DNA of 63,772 bases from Pseudozobellia thermophila. GTDB lineage: Bacteria; Bacteroidota; Bacteroidia; Flavobacteriales; Flavobacteriaceae. The notes beneath the pieces were generated by a model, which was not told where the DNA came from, searched no databases, and saw only the letters and a list, made by a program, of their open reading frames with translations. The stretch is from the NCBI RefSeq assembly GCF_900141855.1, contig NZ_FQYU01000010.1, forward strand, positions 4,767 through 68,538, written 5' to 3'. Shown piece after piece: positions 25,208 through 33,809 of the stretch (within the stretch, counting starts at the first letter, position 1; each line of letters starts with the position of its first letter). A program made the translations under genes and the position numbers.

Positions 25208-25945
25208 ATGCGCCGATTGCTTTATTCCTTTTTAGCGACCTTTATCATGGGCACGGCCTATGCCCAGCAAGATTCAATTGCCGTTGCCTATGATAAGACG
25301 CCCCTGAACCTAAGGCATATCAGCGACGATGACCTTCAAAAATACAGGAACGACCCTGATTTCAATTATGAGATTGTAAACTCCGACCCGAGCTGGTGGG
25401 ACGACTTGAAGACGTGGGCCGGCAATGTCCTGCTTCGCCTTTTCGAGGCCATTTTCGGGGTCGAACGCGCCACCGGCCTTTTAGCGACGTTTTTAAAAAT
25501 AGTTCCCTACCTGCTGCTCGTCCTGCTTGTTTACCTGTTGATCAAATTCTTTTTAAAAGTAAATGCCAGCAACCATCGACAGGCCAGAAAATCGGGCAAC
25601 TCCGTACTGCTTTCCGAAGAGGAACACATCATCAGGAACGAAGACATTCAAAAATTGATACAAGAGGCCGTAAACGACAAGAACTTTCGGCTGGCCGTTA
25701 GGTACTACTACCTCCATATCCTAAAGCTGCTCAGCGAAAAAGAACTGATAGCCTGGGAGCTTCAAAAGACCAATAGCGATTACCTTAAGGAAATAAAGGG
25801 TATTGACCTTAGACGGCAATTCTCGGAAATAACCCATCTTTACGACTATATCTGGTACGGCGACTTCCCCATCGACGAGAACAGGTACCATAAGGCCGAA
25901 AACGCTTTTCTTAACCTGCAAAAATCAGTGAAGGCCAATGCTTAA
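25208..25945 (+). CDS. DUF4129 domain membrane protein
   Basis: The 245-residue protein has a signal peptide (MRRLLYSFLATFIMGTAYAQ), a predicted periplasmic segment with SWWDDLKTWAGNVLLRLFEAIFG, a membrane helix at about 98-115 (IVPYLLLVLLVYLLIKFFL) and a C-terminal cytoplasmic DUF4129 region (LIQEAVNDKNFRLAVRYYYLHILKLL, then SDYLKEI and FSEITHLYDYIWYG). DUF4129 commonly sits beside MoxR, DUF58 and transglutaminase-like genes. Its last codons overlap the next gene by 8 bases. Confidence 0.88.
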   Translation: MRRLLYSFLATFIMGTAYAQQDSIAVAYDKTPLNLRHISDDDLQKYRNDPDFNYEIVNSDPSWWDDLKTWAGNVLLRLFEAIFGVERATGLLATFLKIVPYLLLVLLVYLLIKFFLKVNASNHRQARKSGNSVLLSEEEHIIRNEDIQKLIQEAVNDKNFRLAVRYYYLHILKLLSEKELIAWELQKTNSDYLKEIKGIDLRRQFSEITHLYDYIWYGDFPIDENRYHKAENAFLNLQKSVKANA

Positions 25946-27155
25946 AAAAGGAGTTTCCTATATTGTTATCATTGTTCTGACCGTAGGTCTGTTAATGCTA
26001 TTGGCGTACAGCAAACCCAAGGACATCAACTGGTTTCCCTCCTACGTGGCACAACACAAAATACCTTATGGCACCTTCGTTCTGAATGATGTCATCGATC
26101 GGTTCTTTCCCGACAACCGGCAACAGGTCTACAAGCCCCCCTTTGAGTTCTTAAACGAAACCCCCTATGCCCAAGGCACCTATTTTTTTGTAAACGACAA
26201 CATCGAGTTCGGCGAGGCCGAGCTTGACCGCTTGTTGGAATGGGTCGCCGAAGGCAACACCCTCTTTGTGGCCGCCGACGATTTCGAAGACCGCCTCTTG
26301 GACAGCCTGCGATTAAAAACGGCCGGCCTGTACGGCGAACTCGAAAATGTAGGTTTGTACCGGCATCGGCTGGTCAACCCGAGGTTGGGGCCCGAAAAGG
26401 ACTATGTGTTCGGGAAGGATCGTTACACGACCTATTTTAAGGAAGTGGACCCCGAAAAAACGACCGTACTCGGCACCGTTGACAACGGCACGGAAAAAGA
26501 GGCCCCTACCGATGCCTTTTACAACGTCATCAAGCATTCATTCGGAAAGGGAGAAATCATCTTGAGCACCTTTCCCAAGGCATTTACGAATTACTTCATC
26601 CTTAAGGAAGGCAACAAAGACTATACAGCGGGCCTACTTTCATATCTCGACGGTTCGCGTACCCTTTTTATGGACAACCACTACAAATCGGGAAAATCGG
26701 TATATACTTCGCCCATGTACATCTTTTTGAACACCAAGGAATTCAAATGGGCCTATTACCTCGTACTCATAGGGGTGGTACTGTACCTTGTTTTCGAAGG
26801 AAAAAGAAAGCAAAGGCCCATACCGGTAATACATCCCTTAAAAAACCAAACTTTGGCCTTTACCCGAACCATTGCCGATATGTATTACGAACAAGGGGAA
26901 GGCAAGGCCATCGCCGTGTACAAGATCAACTATTTCAAGGAATACCTGCGCACCCGTTTTTACCTCGATACGATAAAAAACGACCCGGAATTTTATAAAA
27001 ACCTTGCGGCCAGAAGTTCGCATACCCCGGAGGAAGTGGAAAGACTTTTTTTATTGATAGAGCATATTGGAAACCAACAACACATATCGAATGCCGAGCT
27101 CCAAAAATTGAATTCGGCCATAGACAAATTTAAAAGGAAAGCCCATGGAAACTAA
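25938..27155 (+). CDS. DUF4350 domain membrane protein
   Basis: The 405-residue protein has a membrane helix at 5-24, a periplasmic domain of about 250 residues with the DUF4350 fold (a Rossmann-like GATase relative: TPYAQGTYFFVNDNIEFGEA, then LLEWVAEGNTLFVAADDF), a second helix at about 276-291 (YYLVLIGVVLYLVF) and a cytoplasmic C-terminal domain of about 110 residues. It overlaps DUF4129 by 8 bases and MoxR by 11, so translation of all three is coupled. Biochemical function unknown. Confidence 0.85.
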   Translation: MLKKGVSYIVIIVLTVGLLMLLAYSKPKDINWFPSYVAQHKIPYGTFVLNDVIDRFFPDNRQQVYKPPFEFLNETPYAQGTYFFVNDNIEFGEAELDRLLEWVAEGNTLFVAADDFEDRLLDSLRLKTAGLYGELENVGLYRHRLVNPRLGPEKDYVFGKDRYTTYFKEVDPEKTTVLGTVDNGTEKEAPTDAFYNVIKHSFGKGEIILSTFPKAFTNYFILKEGNKDYTAGLLSYLDGSRTLFMDNHYKSGKSVYTSPMYIFLNTKEFKWAYYLVLIGVVLYLVFEGKRKQRPIPVIHPLKNQTLAFTRTIADMYYEQGEGKAIAVYKINYFKEYLRTRFYLDTIKNDPEFYKNLAARSSHTPEEVERLFLLIEHIGNQQHISNAELQKLNSAIDKFKRKAHGN

Positions 27156-28143
27156 TGAAACCAACAACGAAGCCATGAATTTTGACAATCGTATCGATTT
27201 GGAAGGCCTAAAGGACGCGGTATCGGAAATCAAAGCCGAACTCGGCAAGGTCATTGTTGGACAGGAGAACTTTATAGAACTGCTCATCGTCGCACTTTTG
27301 GTAGACGGGCATGTGCTGATCGAAGGCGTTCCCGGTATTGCAAAAACGGTCACGGCCAAACTGTTTGCCAAGACCTTAAAAACCGATTTCAGCCGTATTC
27401 AGTTTACGCCCGACCTCATGCCCAGCGATATTTTGGGTACGTCCATATTCAGTGCCAAGACCCGCGAGTTCGAATACAAAAAAGGGCCGATCTTCTCCAA
27501 CATCGTCCTTATCGACGAGATCAACAGGGCCCCGGCAAAAACCCAGGCGGCCTTGTTCGAAACCATGGAAGAGCGCCAGGTTACCATGGACGGGGCCACC
27601 TACGCCATGGGCACGCCATTCATGGTCTTGGCCACGCAAAACCCCATAGAACAAGAAGGCACCTATGCCCTTCCAGAAGCCCAGCTCGACCGTTTTCTTT
27701 TTAAAATAAAGGTAGACTACCCTTCTCTTGACGAAGAAGTACTTATCATACAAACGCATCACCAAAGAAAGGGGCAAAAACCACAGGACTCCATCAACGG
27801 AATCTTGACGCCCGCCCAATTGGCCGATTTTAAACACAAGATACAAGAAGTGATCGTCGAGGAAAAGATCATCAGGTATATTGCCGAAATCATTTCAAAA
27901 ACCCGTAACCACCCCCATTTGTACCTGGGAGGATCGCCCCGGGCCTCCATAGCCACCCTAAATGCGGCAAAGGCCTTCGCCGCCATAGGCGGACGGGATT
28001 TTGTGATCCCCCAGGACGTAAAAAACGCCTTGGTCCCCGTATTGAACCACAGGGTGATCTTGACCCCGGAACGTGAGATGGAAGGCATGACCACCGAAAG
28101 CGTCGTCCAAATGATCACCGAATCGGTCGAAATTCCGAGATAA
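27145..28143 (+). CDS. MoxR-family AAA+ ATPase
   Basis: The 332-residue cytoplasmic ATPase has Walker A GVPGIAKT (61-68), Walker B VLIDEINRAP (121-130, Asp124/Glu125), the MEERQVTMDG pore-side element, sensor 1 ATQNPIEQEGTYALPEAQLDRF and a C-terminal helical lid with GGSPRAS (sensor 2). MoxR ATPases act as chaperone-like activators of vWA/DUF58 partners, for example in metal insertion or envelope stress. Only 3 bases separate it from the DUF58 gene, its usual partner. No vWA protein is encoded in the cluster. Confidence 0.95.
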   Translation: METNETNNEAMNFDNRIDLEGLKDAVSEIKAELGKVIVGQENFIELLIVALLVDGHVLIEGVPGIAKTVTAKLFAKTLKTDFSRIQFTPDLMPSDILGTSIFSAKTREFEYKKGPIFSNIVLIDEINRAPAKTQAALFETMEERQVTMDGATYAMGTPFMVLATQNPIEQEGTYALPEAQLDRFLFKIKVDYPSLDEEVLIIQTHHQRKGQKPQDSINGILTPAQLADFKHKIQEVIVEEKIIRYIAEIISKTRNHPHLYLGGSPRASIATLNAAKAFAAIGGRDFVIPQDVKNALVPVLNHRVILTPEREMEGMTTESVVQMITESVEIPR

Positions 28144-28146
28144 GCG

Positions 28147-29478
28147 ATGAATTTTTTAAAATCGTTGTATATAGACACTACGTTTTTCAGGTATCTGGCC
28201 GTGCTGGCCGCATGCTTTGTGCTGTCGTATTGGCTACCGGGCCTCTACCCGATTGCCTGGTTGCTGACCTTACTGCTGTTCGCTTTTTTTCTCTTCGACA
28301 TCTACCTGCTTTACGCACAGGGCCATGCCATTAAGGCCAAAAGGTCGCTTCCGCAAAAGCTATCGAACAGCGACTACAATCCGTTAAGGATATCCTACCG
28401 CTCCGACTATAGGTTCAAGGTCTACCTAAGCATTATCGACGAGCTTCCTTTTCAGTTCCAAAAAAGGGATTTCGAACATAAGGATGTGGTGAACAAAGGG
28501 GAAGAGCGCGAATTCGAATACCGTCTAAGACCGGTCGAACGCGGTGAATACGTTTTCGGCCATCTCATCGTGTTCGTTTCATCCCCCTTAAAAATAGCCA
28601 AGCGGAAATACGTTTTCCAAAAAGACCAAATGGTACCCGTCTACCCGAGTATCATTCAAATGCAGCAGTACGATTTTCTCGCCATCAACAAGCACTTGAG
28701 CGAAATCGGGGTAAAAAAGATGAGGAGGATCGGCCATACCCAGGAATTTGAACAGATAAAGGAATATGTACCGGGCGACGACTTTCGAACCATCAATTGG
28801 AAGGCCACGGCAAAACAAGACCTTTTAATGGTCAACCAATACCAAGATGAAAAATCGCAGCCCGTTTATTCGATAATAGATACAGGTCGGGTCATGAAAA
28901 TGCCGTTTAACGGCCTAAAACTGCTCGATTATGCCATTAATTCCTCTTTGGCCTTTTCCAACGTCTCCTTAAAGCGGCACGACAAAACAGGTTTGTTGAC
29001 CTTTTCAAAAAACATAGAGACCTTTGTACCCGCCACTCGAAAAATCAGCCACTTAAACACCCTTATCGAAAAACTCTACGCAATAAACACGGCCTTTACC
29101 GATTCCGATTTCGGCCTCCTATACGGCCATGTCAAAAGAAAGGTTACACACCGAAGCCTGCTCTTGCTCTATACCAATTTCGAACACATATCGGCACTAA
29201 GAAGGCAACTCCCCTATTTACTGGCCATGGCCAAAAAACATGTCCTCGTGGTCATTTTCTTCGAGAACACCGAACTGGAAGAATTGATTTCCCAGTCCAC
29301 GACCGATGAACAAACCCTCTACCATAAAGCGGTTGCCGAAAAGTTTGCGTTTGACAAACACCTTATGCAAAAAGAACTTCAGAAATACGGGATACAAACC
29401 ATACTCACCCAACCGGAGCAGCTCACGCTCAAAACAATCAACAAGTATTTGGAGATAAAGGCCAAGGGCCTCATTTGA
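28147..29478 (+). CDS. DUF58 domain protein, MoxR partner
   Basis: The 443-residue protein has two N-terminal membrane helices (about 15-33 and 38-56), a beta-sandwich-like region (about 70-170) and the DUF58 core with its signature VPGDDFRTINWKATAKQ (about 206-222), followed by a vWA-like segment (QPVYSIIDTGRVMKMPFNG). DUF58 proteins are the usual clients or adaptors of MoxR ATPases. It ends the operon; the next 335 bases hold no gene. No intrinsic terminator is evident directly after it. Confidence 0.92.
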   Translation: MNFLKSLYIDTTFFRYLAVLAACFVLSYWLPGLYPIAWLLTLLLFAFFLFDIYLLYAQGHAIKAKRSLPQKLSNSDYNPLRISYRSDYRFKVYLSIIDELPFQFQKRDFEHKDVVNKGEEREFEYRLRPVERGEYVFGHLIVFVSSPLKIAKRKYVFQKDQMVPVYPSIIQMQQYDFLAINKHLSEIGVKKMRRIGHTQEFEQIKEYVPGDDFRTINWKATAKQDLLMVNQYQDEKSQPVYSIIDTGRVMKMPFNGLKLLDYAINSSLAFSNVSLKRHDKTGLLTFSKNIETFVPATRKISHLNTLIEKLYAINTAFTDSDFGLLYGHVKRKVTHRSLLLLYTNFEHISALRRQLPYLLAMAKKHVLVVIFFENTELEELISQSTTDEQTLYHKAVAEKFAFDKHLMQKELQKYGIQTILTQPEQLTLKTINKYLEIKAKGLI

Positions 29479-29813
29479 TCTCTAGCCAATGACAGGCCCA
29501 AATAAAAAGTAAAGGACAGCCTTTAAAAATTTCGCAAAGACCGAAGTAAAAAAGTTGAAAAAACGCAATTTTAGGTTTTGTTAATAACTTTTTTCACACT
29601 CCATAAAGCCTCCTTAGGCCTTAAAATATCGGCATTTAATCGATTACCTCCCTTTATATCATGGCCGATCGGCCATCCGGTTTGCGAAAGTCGACGAAAT
29701 CTTTCGTCGAAATTATCTAAATTAGCCACCCCCCAATCGGCACCTGGCTGCCACACCCTGTTAATAACAAACCTTAAATATCATTTTTTAAAGAACCTGA
29801 CCCTAAATTTAGA
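29479..29813. other. 335-base intergenic region with palindromes and DnaA-box-like repeats
   Basis: No gene is visible. It contains an A/T-rich stretch (about 29540-29620), two copies of TGTTAATAAC (29579-29588 and 29759-29768; each two mismatches from the TGTGGATAAC DnaA box), a perfect 16-bp palindrome ATGGCCGATCGGCCAT (29661-29676) and an 18-bp inverted repeat CGACGAAA-TC-TTTCGTCG (29692-29709). The combination is unusual for the window. It could be a regulatory or replication-linked site; see findings. Confidence 0.55.
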
Positions 29814-30356
29814 ATGAAAGGCCTTACCAGCGAACATTCCGACCACTTTGACTTTTTATCAAAAGTAAGCGAACGAAAATCAAAGCACCATTATCGACTT
29901 GTCGATTTCAAGAACAAACAGCATAAAACCGATTTTCTTCTCAGCCAAACAAAATGCAACTTGGAGATTTTTCCCGAGGGACTGGTGATTGTCGGCGACT
30001 TTACCGAAAAAGAGGGGGTAATACCCGTTCTGAAAAGCGAGATCAATTCGATTACTGTGGTTAGGGGCAAAGAAATTATCGATACGTTCTACCTTTCCCC
30101 CATGTACATTCTCTCGAAACTCGGAGTGCCCAATCGGATATCGAGACACCTAATGGTCTATCCATCGGAATACCGAATTTCGGAAACGCGGATAATGCTC
30201 AAGTGCCAAAACTATCAACTCACCCTTGTCACCAGTGGAAATCGCTTCGACAGGTTGCTAAGAAACCTAAAAAAATCAGGGTATTCCGGCCTACTTAAAT
30301 TGGTTGAGCGACCCAAGATCAATATGCTCGACTATAAAAACGCCATCGACCTGTAG
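29814..30356 (+). CDS. Hypothetical protein, possibly PH-like fold
   Basis: The 180-residue soluble protein matches no family I recognise. It is basic, without signal peptide or membrane helix. The central region alternates strands (CNLEIFPEGLVIVGDF, VIPVLKSEINSITVVRGKEII, YRISETRIMLKCQNYQLTLVT) and ends in a helix (RFDRLLRNLKKSGY), a layout reminiscent of PH-like or GRAM-like domains, but this is only an impression. It stands alone between the structured gap and the DUF3500 gene. The ATG at 29814 is the first in frame. Confidence 0.6.
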   Translation: MKGLTSEHSDHFDFLSKVSERKSKHHYRLVDFKNKQHKTDFLLSQTKCNLEIFPEGLVIVGDFTEKEGVIPVLKSEINSITVVRGKEIIDTFYLSPMYILSKLGVPNRISRHLMVYPSEYRISETRIMLKCQNYQLTLVTSGNRFDRLLRNLKKSGYSGLLKLVERPKINMLDYKNAIDL

Positions 30357-30481
30357 CTTATTTTTGGGGGATAATCAGGGCAGTGAATTTAGGTCGGCAC
30401 CGATATTTTAGGTAAGAATTAGGTATTCTTTGAACTCGATTTGGTACCTTATATCGCTTAAATTTCAGACCAAACTATATT

Positions 30482-31504
30482 ATGAAACGGAAACTAATCG
30501 CACTGCTTGTAATTATTCAATCCTTTGTGTTCAACGACATCAACGCCCAAGACCTGCATCGCTTGGCCATCGGATTCTTGGAAACCCTTGGCCCCGAACT
30601 GCGGGAAAAGACGCTTTACGAGCTTAGCTCCGAAGAACGCGAAATGTTTTATTATACGCCCGTCTACCGCAAGGGCTCTACCTTAAAGGAGTATACCGAC
30701 GAACAGAAAACAGCCGCTTTGGCACTCTTGCGCGCCTCGATCAGCTCCGAGGCCTACCGAAAGACCCAAGAAATCATGGAGCTGGAAAATATTCTCCTGG
30801 TTCTTGAAAACAATCCGAAAATGCCCGATGGCACGGCCAAACGCGACCCACTTAATTACCACTTTTGGATTTTCGGCAACCCGGCCCAAGACCAATTTTG
30901 GGGTTGGCGTTTTGAAGGACACCATATATCGTTGAATTTTGTGGCATCGGAAGGACGCTTGGTCTCAAGTACGCCGTTCTTCCTGGGTTCCAACCCGGCC
31001 CGGGTACTCGAAGGCGAGCACAAAGGCCATGAGATCTTGAAAAAGGAAACCGACCTCGGTTATGCCATGGTCAATTCCCTGACCCCAGAGCAATTGAAGG
31101 TGGCCCGCTTTTCCGATACGGCCCCTGCCGATATGTTTACAAGCAACCATACCGATATTGCACCATTGAACCATTCGGGCATAAAGTATTCCGCCTTGTT
31201 GCCCGAACAACAACAAGCCTTCAAAAACCTTCTCCAACTGTATCTCGACCATTACGAAGCCAAGTTCTCCAAAGAATTCAAGAAAAAAATCAAAAAACAG
31301 GGCTTGGACGAACTCACCTTTGCCTGGGCCGGAAGTCTCGAACGTGGGGAAGGACATTATTACAGTATTCAAGGCCCTAGCCTATTGATTGAGTACGACA
31401 ATACCCAAAACAACAACAATCATGTACATACGGTTGTACGCGACCTTGAAAATGATTTTGGCAAAGATGTACTCAAGGAGCACTATGCCCACGACCACCA
31501 CTAG
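30482..31504 (+). CDS. DUF3500 domain secreted protein
   Basis: The 340-residue protein has a signal peptide (MKRKLIALLVIIQSFVFNDINAQ) and the DUF3500 plan: RLAIGFLETLGPELREK, then WIFGNPAQDQFWGWRFEGHHISLNF (about 127-151), FFLGSNPARV, and a C-terminal FAWAGSLERGEGHYYSIQGP followed by the His/Asn-rich TQNNNNHVHTVVRDLENDFG. Clustered His and Asp/Glu residues suggest metal binding, but no activity is established for the family. It is followed 8 bases later by the remnant GNAT gene. Confidence 0.88.
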   Translation: MKRKLIALLVIIQSFVFNDINAQDLHRLAIGFLETLGPELREKTLYELSSEEREMFYYTPVYRKGSTLKEYTDEQKTAALALLRASISSEAYRKTQEIMELENILLVLENNPKMPDGTAKRDPLNYHFWIFGNPAQDQFWGWRFEGHHISLNFVASEGRLVSSTPFFLGSNPARVLEGEHKGHEILKKETDLGYAMVNSLTPEQLKVARFSDTAPADMFTSNHTDIAPLNHSGIKYSALLPEQQQAFKNLLQLYLDHYEAKFSKEFKKKIKKQGLDELTFAWAGSLERGEGHYYSIQGPSLLIEYDNTQNNNNHVHTVVRDLENDFGKDVLKEHYAHDHH

Positions 31505-31512
31505 AAAAAGGC

Positions 31513-31836
31513 TTGATAAAAGGCAGGTCGGTATGTGAAACCCCTCGGTTATTGGTGGTCGAGGTGCACGAAACGGACGCCCCTTTCCTTTATGAGTTGA
31601 TGAACGGCCCCAACTGGAGGGCTTTTATAGGTGACAGGAACATACATTCGCATGAACGGGCAAGAACCTGCATACGGGAGAACCTGTATACAAGTTACGA
31701 TACCAAGGGTTACGGCCTCTTTAGATAGGTGCCCAAAGACCGTCGAAAATCGATGGGAATCTGCGGTCTGGTCAAACGCGATTATCCCACACATGCCGTT
31801 TTAGGATTTGCCATTTCATCAAAAGTTGAAGTTTAA
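31513..31836 (+). pseudogene. Broken GNAT acetyltransferase gene
   Basis: The conceptual product reads like the N-terminal half of a RimJ/RimL-type GNAT acetyltransferase: CETPRLLVVEVHETDAPFLY, FIGDRNIHSHERARTCIREN, then KGYGLF. An in-frame TAG at 31726-31728 interrupts it, and the same frame continues with the next conserved block (MGICGLVKRDYPTHAVLGFA) before a TAA at 31834. The acetyl-CoA-binding RxxGxG/A region and everything after it are missing. A start ATG is also absent (only TTG 31513). The gene therefore has at least three lesions: start, internal stop and 3' truncation. Confidence 0.8.
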
Positions 31837-31959
31837 GGGCCACCGCCTTTACCGTCCGTGGCCAATTTCGTATATTGGTTAATCCCGTAACATTGCCCCC
31901 TCAAATCAACGATATATTACCTTGCGGGAAAAGAACTACTCACTGTCTAAATATAAGGT

Positions 31960-33402
31960 ATGGGGACCCCATCATTGCGCAGGGACGAATACGTACTCGG
32001 TATATTTTTCCTGACTCTCGATCTGGCATTGAACATTTTTGTAGGGATGGTATACCTACAGGCCGATAGCGCGGTAAAATACCTCAGCTCTTTTTCTTCG
32101 TGGTTCATAGCCTGCAACCTGGTAGGGTATGCCGCCATGTTCTTCTTAATTAAATACTATCTTTTAAAAAATTACCGGGCGACGGCCATTTCGGCCCTTG
32201 TTTTTGTCCTGACATGCTCGGCCTATGCCCTTGTTGTCTATTTTATGGTAACGGCACAAAGACTTGAAGGTTATTTTACGACTGTCTATGGGGCCACTTC
32301 GTTCACCTTGTTTTTATACGGCCTCAGTTTGGTAGCGCGCCCCAAAAAGGGGAAATGGCTTCAAGTGGCCGGGGGCCTTGCCCTGCTCTTCGGTTTCGGC
32401 TTAGGCCTTGGCCTGCTGGTAAGGCTGAACACGGTCGACTTTGGAACAAAACTCCTTTTGGCCCAGGTAGAGACGGCCCTGTTTGTAGCGGCTTCACTCC
32501 TGCCCCTGCCCTTTATTCTAAACTTCAACAATGAACTGAGGGCCCTTGAACCCCAAAAAAATACGGGGTCATTTGGCCTGGCCACAAAAGCCGTCATGCT
32601 TGCTACCTTGGTAATCGCCTTAATCCTAAGTATCCGGCTTGCCTCCGATTGCGTTTCCAACAACTTGCGGAGCAGGACACCATCCGAAAGGCAAAAATTA
32701 CTGGCCGCCCCCTTCGAAGCACGGGTATTTACGGCCGATAACGGTCAAAAATTGGGATACCGTCTACTACGGCCCGTAAACTACGATCCCGAAAAAAGTT
32801 ACCCTTTGGCGGTATGCCTGCACCACGGAGGGGGGACGGGCACCGAAAACATAGTCCAAGTAGCCACCTCCGAATTTGCGCAGACCCTTTCCGAACCCGG
32901 GAACAGAAAGAAATACCCGTCATTTATTTTCGTGCCCCAATGCCCGCCAGGGTCAAGTTTTGGGGGTATTCCCAACTACCCGAAAATCGACGAACTGGTA
33001 GTCGGTGCCATTACCGAGTTGGAAAAGGAGTTTAAGATAGACAGGTCCCGTCGCTATGTCATGGGGGTCTCCCTTGGTGGATTTGGGGCATGGCATCTGA
33101 TCGGTTCGCGGCCCGAAATGTTCGCCGCGGCCATACCCGTCTGCGGAGGGGGAAACCCCGATCACGGCAAGGACATGGCCCAAGTTGGTATTTGGGCCTT
33201 TCACGGGGAGGCCGACTCCAATGTTCCCGCCAAATTATCACGCGATATGATCCACAGTGTACGACGTGCCGGTGGCAATCCTAAATACACCGAATTTCAA
33301 GGCATAGGACACCATATATGGCCCCATGTGATGCGTACGCCGGGCAAACTGGAGTGGCTTTTCGCCCAAAAAAAGGAGGGACCAACCACCGGTTTGCCCT
33401 AA
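31960..33402 (+). CDS. Seven-TM protein fused to an alpha/beta-hydrolase esterase
   Basis: The 480-residue product has seven hydrophobic helices in residues 10-228, a basic linker, then an alpha/beta-hydrolase domain (about 250-470) like the PHB-depolymerase/feruloyl-esterase-like group seen in Bacteroidota. The nucleophile elbow is GVSLGG with Ser371, the acid Asp419 lies in FHGEADSNVP and the base His451 or His452 in GIGHHIW; CLHHGGGTG supplies an oxyanion-type loop. The hydrolase would lie in the periplasm if the N-terminus is inside. The usual relatives are free secreted enzymes, so the membrane part is unusual. Substrate unknown. Confidence 0.82.
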   Translation: MGTPSLRRDEYVLGIFFLTLDLALNIFVGMVYLQADSAVKYLSSFSSWFIACNLVGYAAMFFLIKYYLLKNYRATAISALVFVLTCSAYALVVYFMVTAQRLEGYFTTVYGATSFTLFLYGLSLVARPKKGKWLQVAGGLALLFGFGLGLGLLVRLNTVDFGTKLLLAQVETALFVAASLLPLPFILNFNNELRALEPQKNTGSFGLATKAVMLATLVIALILSIRLASDCVSNNLRSRTPSERQKLLAAPFEARVFTADNGQKLGYRLLRPVNYDPEKSYPLAVCLHHGGGTGTENIVQVATSEFAQTLSEPGNRKKYPSFIFVPQCPPGSSFGGIPNYPKIDELVVGAITELEKEFKIDRSRRYVMGVSLGGFGAWHLIGSRPEMFAAAIPVCGGGNPDHGKDMAQVGIWAFHGEADSNVPAKLSRDMIHSVRRAGGNPKYTEFQGIGHHIWPHVMRTPGKLEWLFAQKKEGPTTGLP

Positions 33403-33487
33403 AAACATCAATTTAGACACGATTCCCCCAAAAAGGGAGAAACCTATCGCAACCATTGCGTACCTTAAACGACAAACAGAAAATATT

Positions 33488-33721
33488 ATGGGCTCCAACT
33501 ACCTTAAAATTTATTCAGGCAATCGATTCACGGCACAACAGATCGAAAACAAATTGAAGGAAATAGGCATCAGTGCCATTTTAAAAGATGAATCGGAGTC
33601 TGCAAGGCTGGCCGGTTTTGCGGCCAATATGGATGGCGAACTGGAGGTGCATGTACACCGGGACGAACACGACAGGGCCATGGCCGTCATCAGGTCGGTA
33701 TTGGGCCAAAAGGAAGATTAA
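33488..33721 (+). CDS. DUF2007 small protein (putative signal-transducing family)
   Basis: The 77-residue protein matches the DUF2007 pattern: YLKIYSGNRFTAQQIENKL, a strand with the second helix, AILKDESESARLAGFA, and the C-terminal ELEVHVHRDEHDRAMAVIRS. These ferredoxin-like small proteins are related to PII-like folds and lack a proven role. It stands alone between the fusion esterase and the cytochrome lipoprotein gene. Confidence 0.85.
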   Translation: MGSNYLKIYSGNRFTAQQIENKLKEIGISAILKDESESARLAGFAANMDGELEVHVHRDEHDRAMAVIRSVLGQKED

Positions 33722-33740
33722 CACTCCCCACATCTATTTT

Positions 33741-33773
33741 TTGATAAATTCTTTATAGAATTCCCTATTTTTA
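33741..33773 (+). promoter_or_regulatory. Promoter with inverted repeat upstream of the cytochrome lipoprotein gene
   Basis: TTG (33741-33743), 22 bases, then TATTTTTA (33766-33773, one mismatch to TAnnTTTG). The spacer contains a perfect inverted repeat AATTCT-TTAT-AGAATT (33747-33762), placed as an operator would be. Confidence 0.45.
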
Positions 33774-33809
33774 TCGACCGACTAAACTTTTTAATCCAAA
33801 GATGATATA

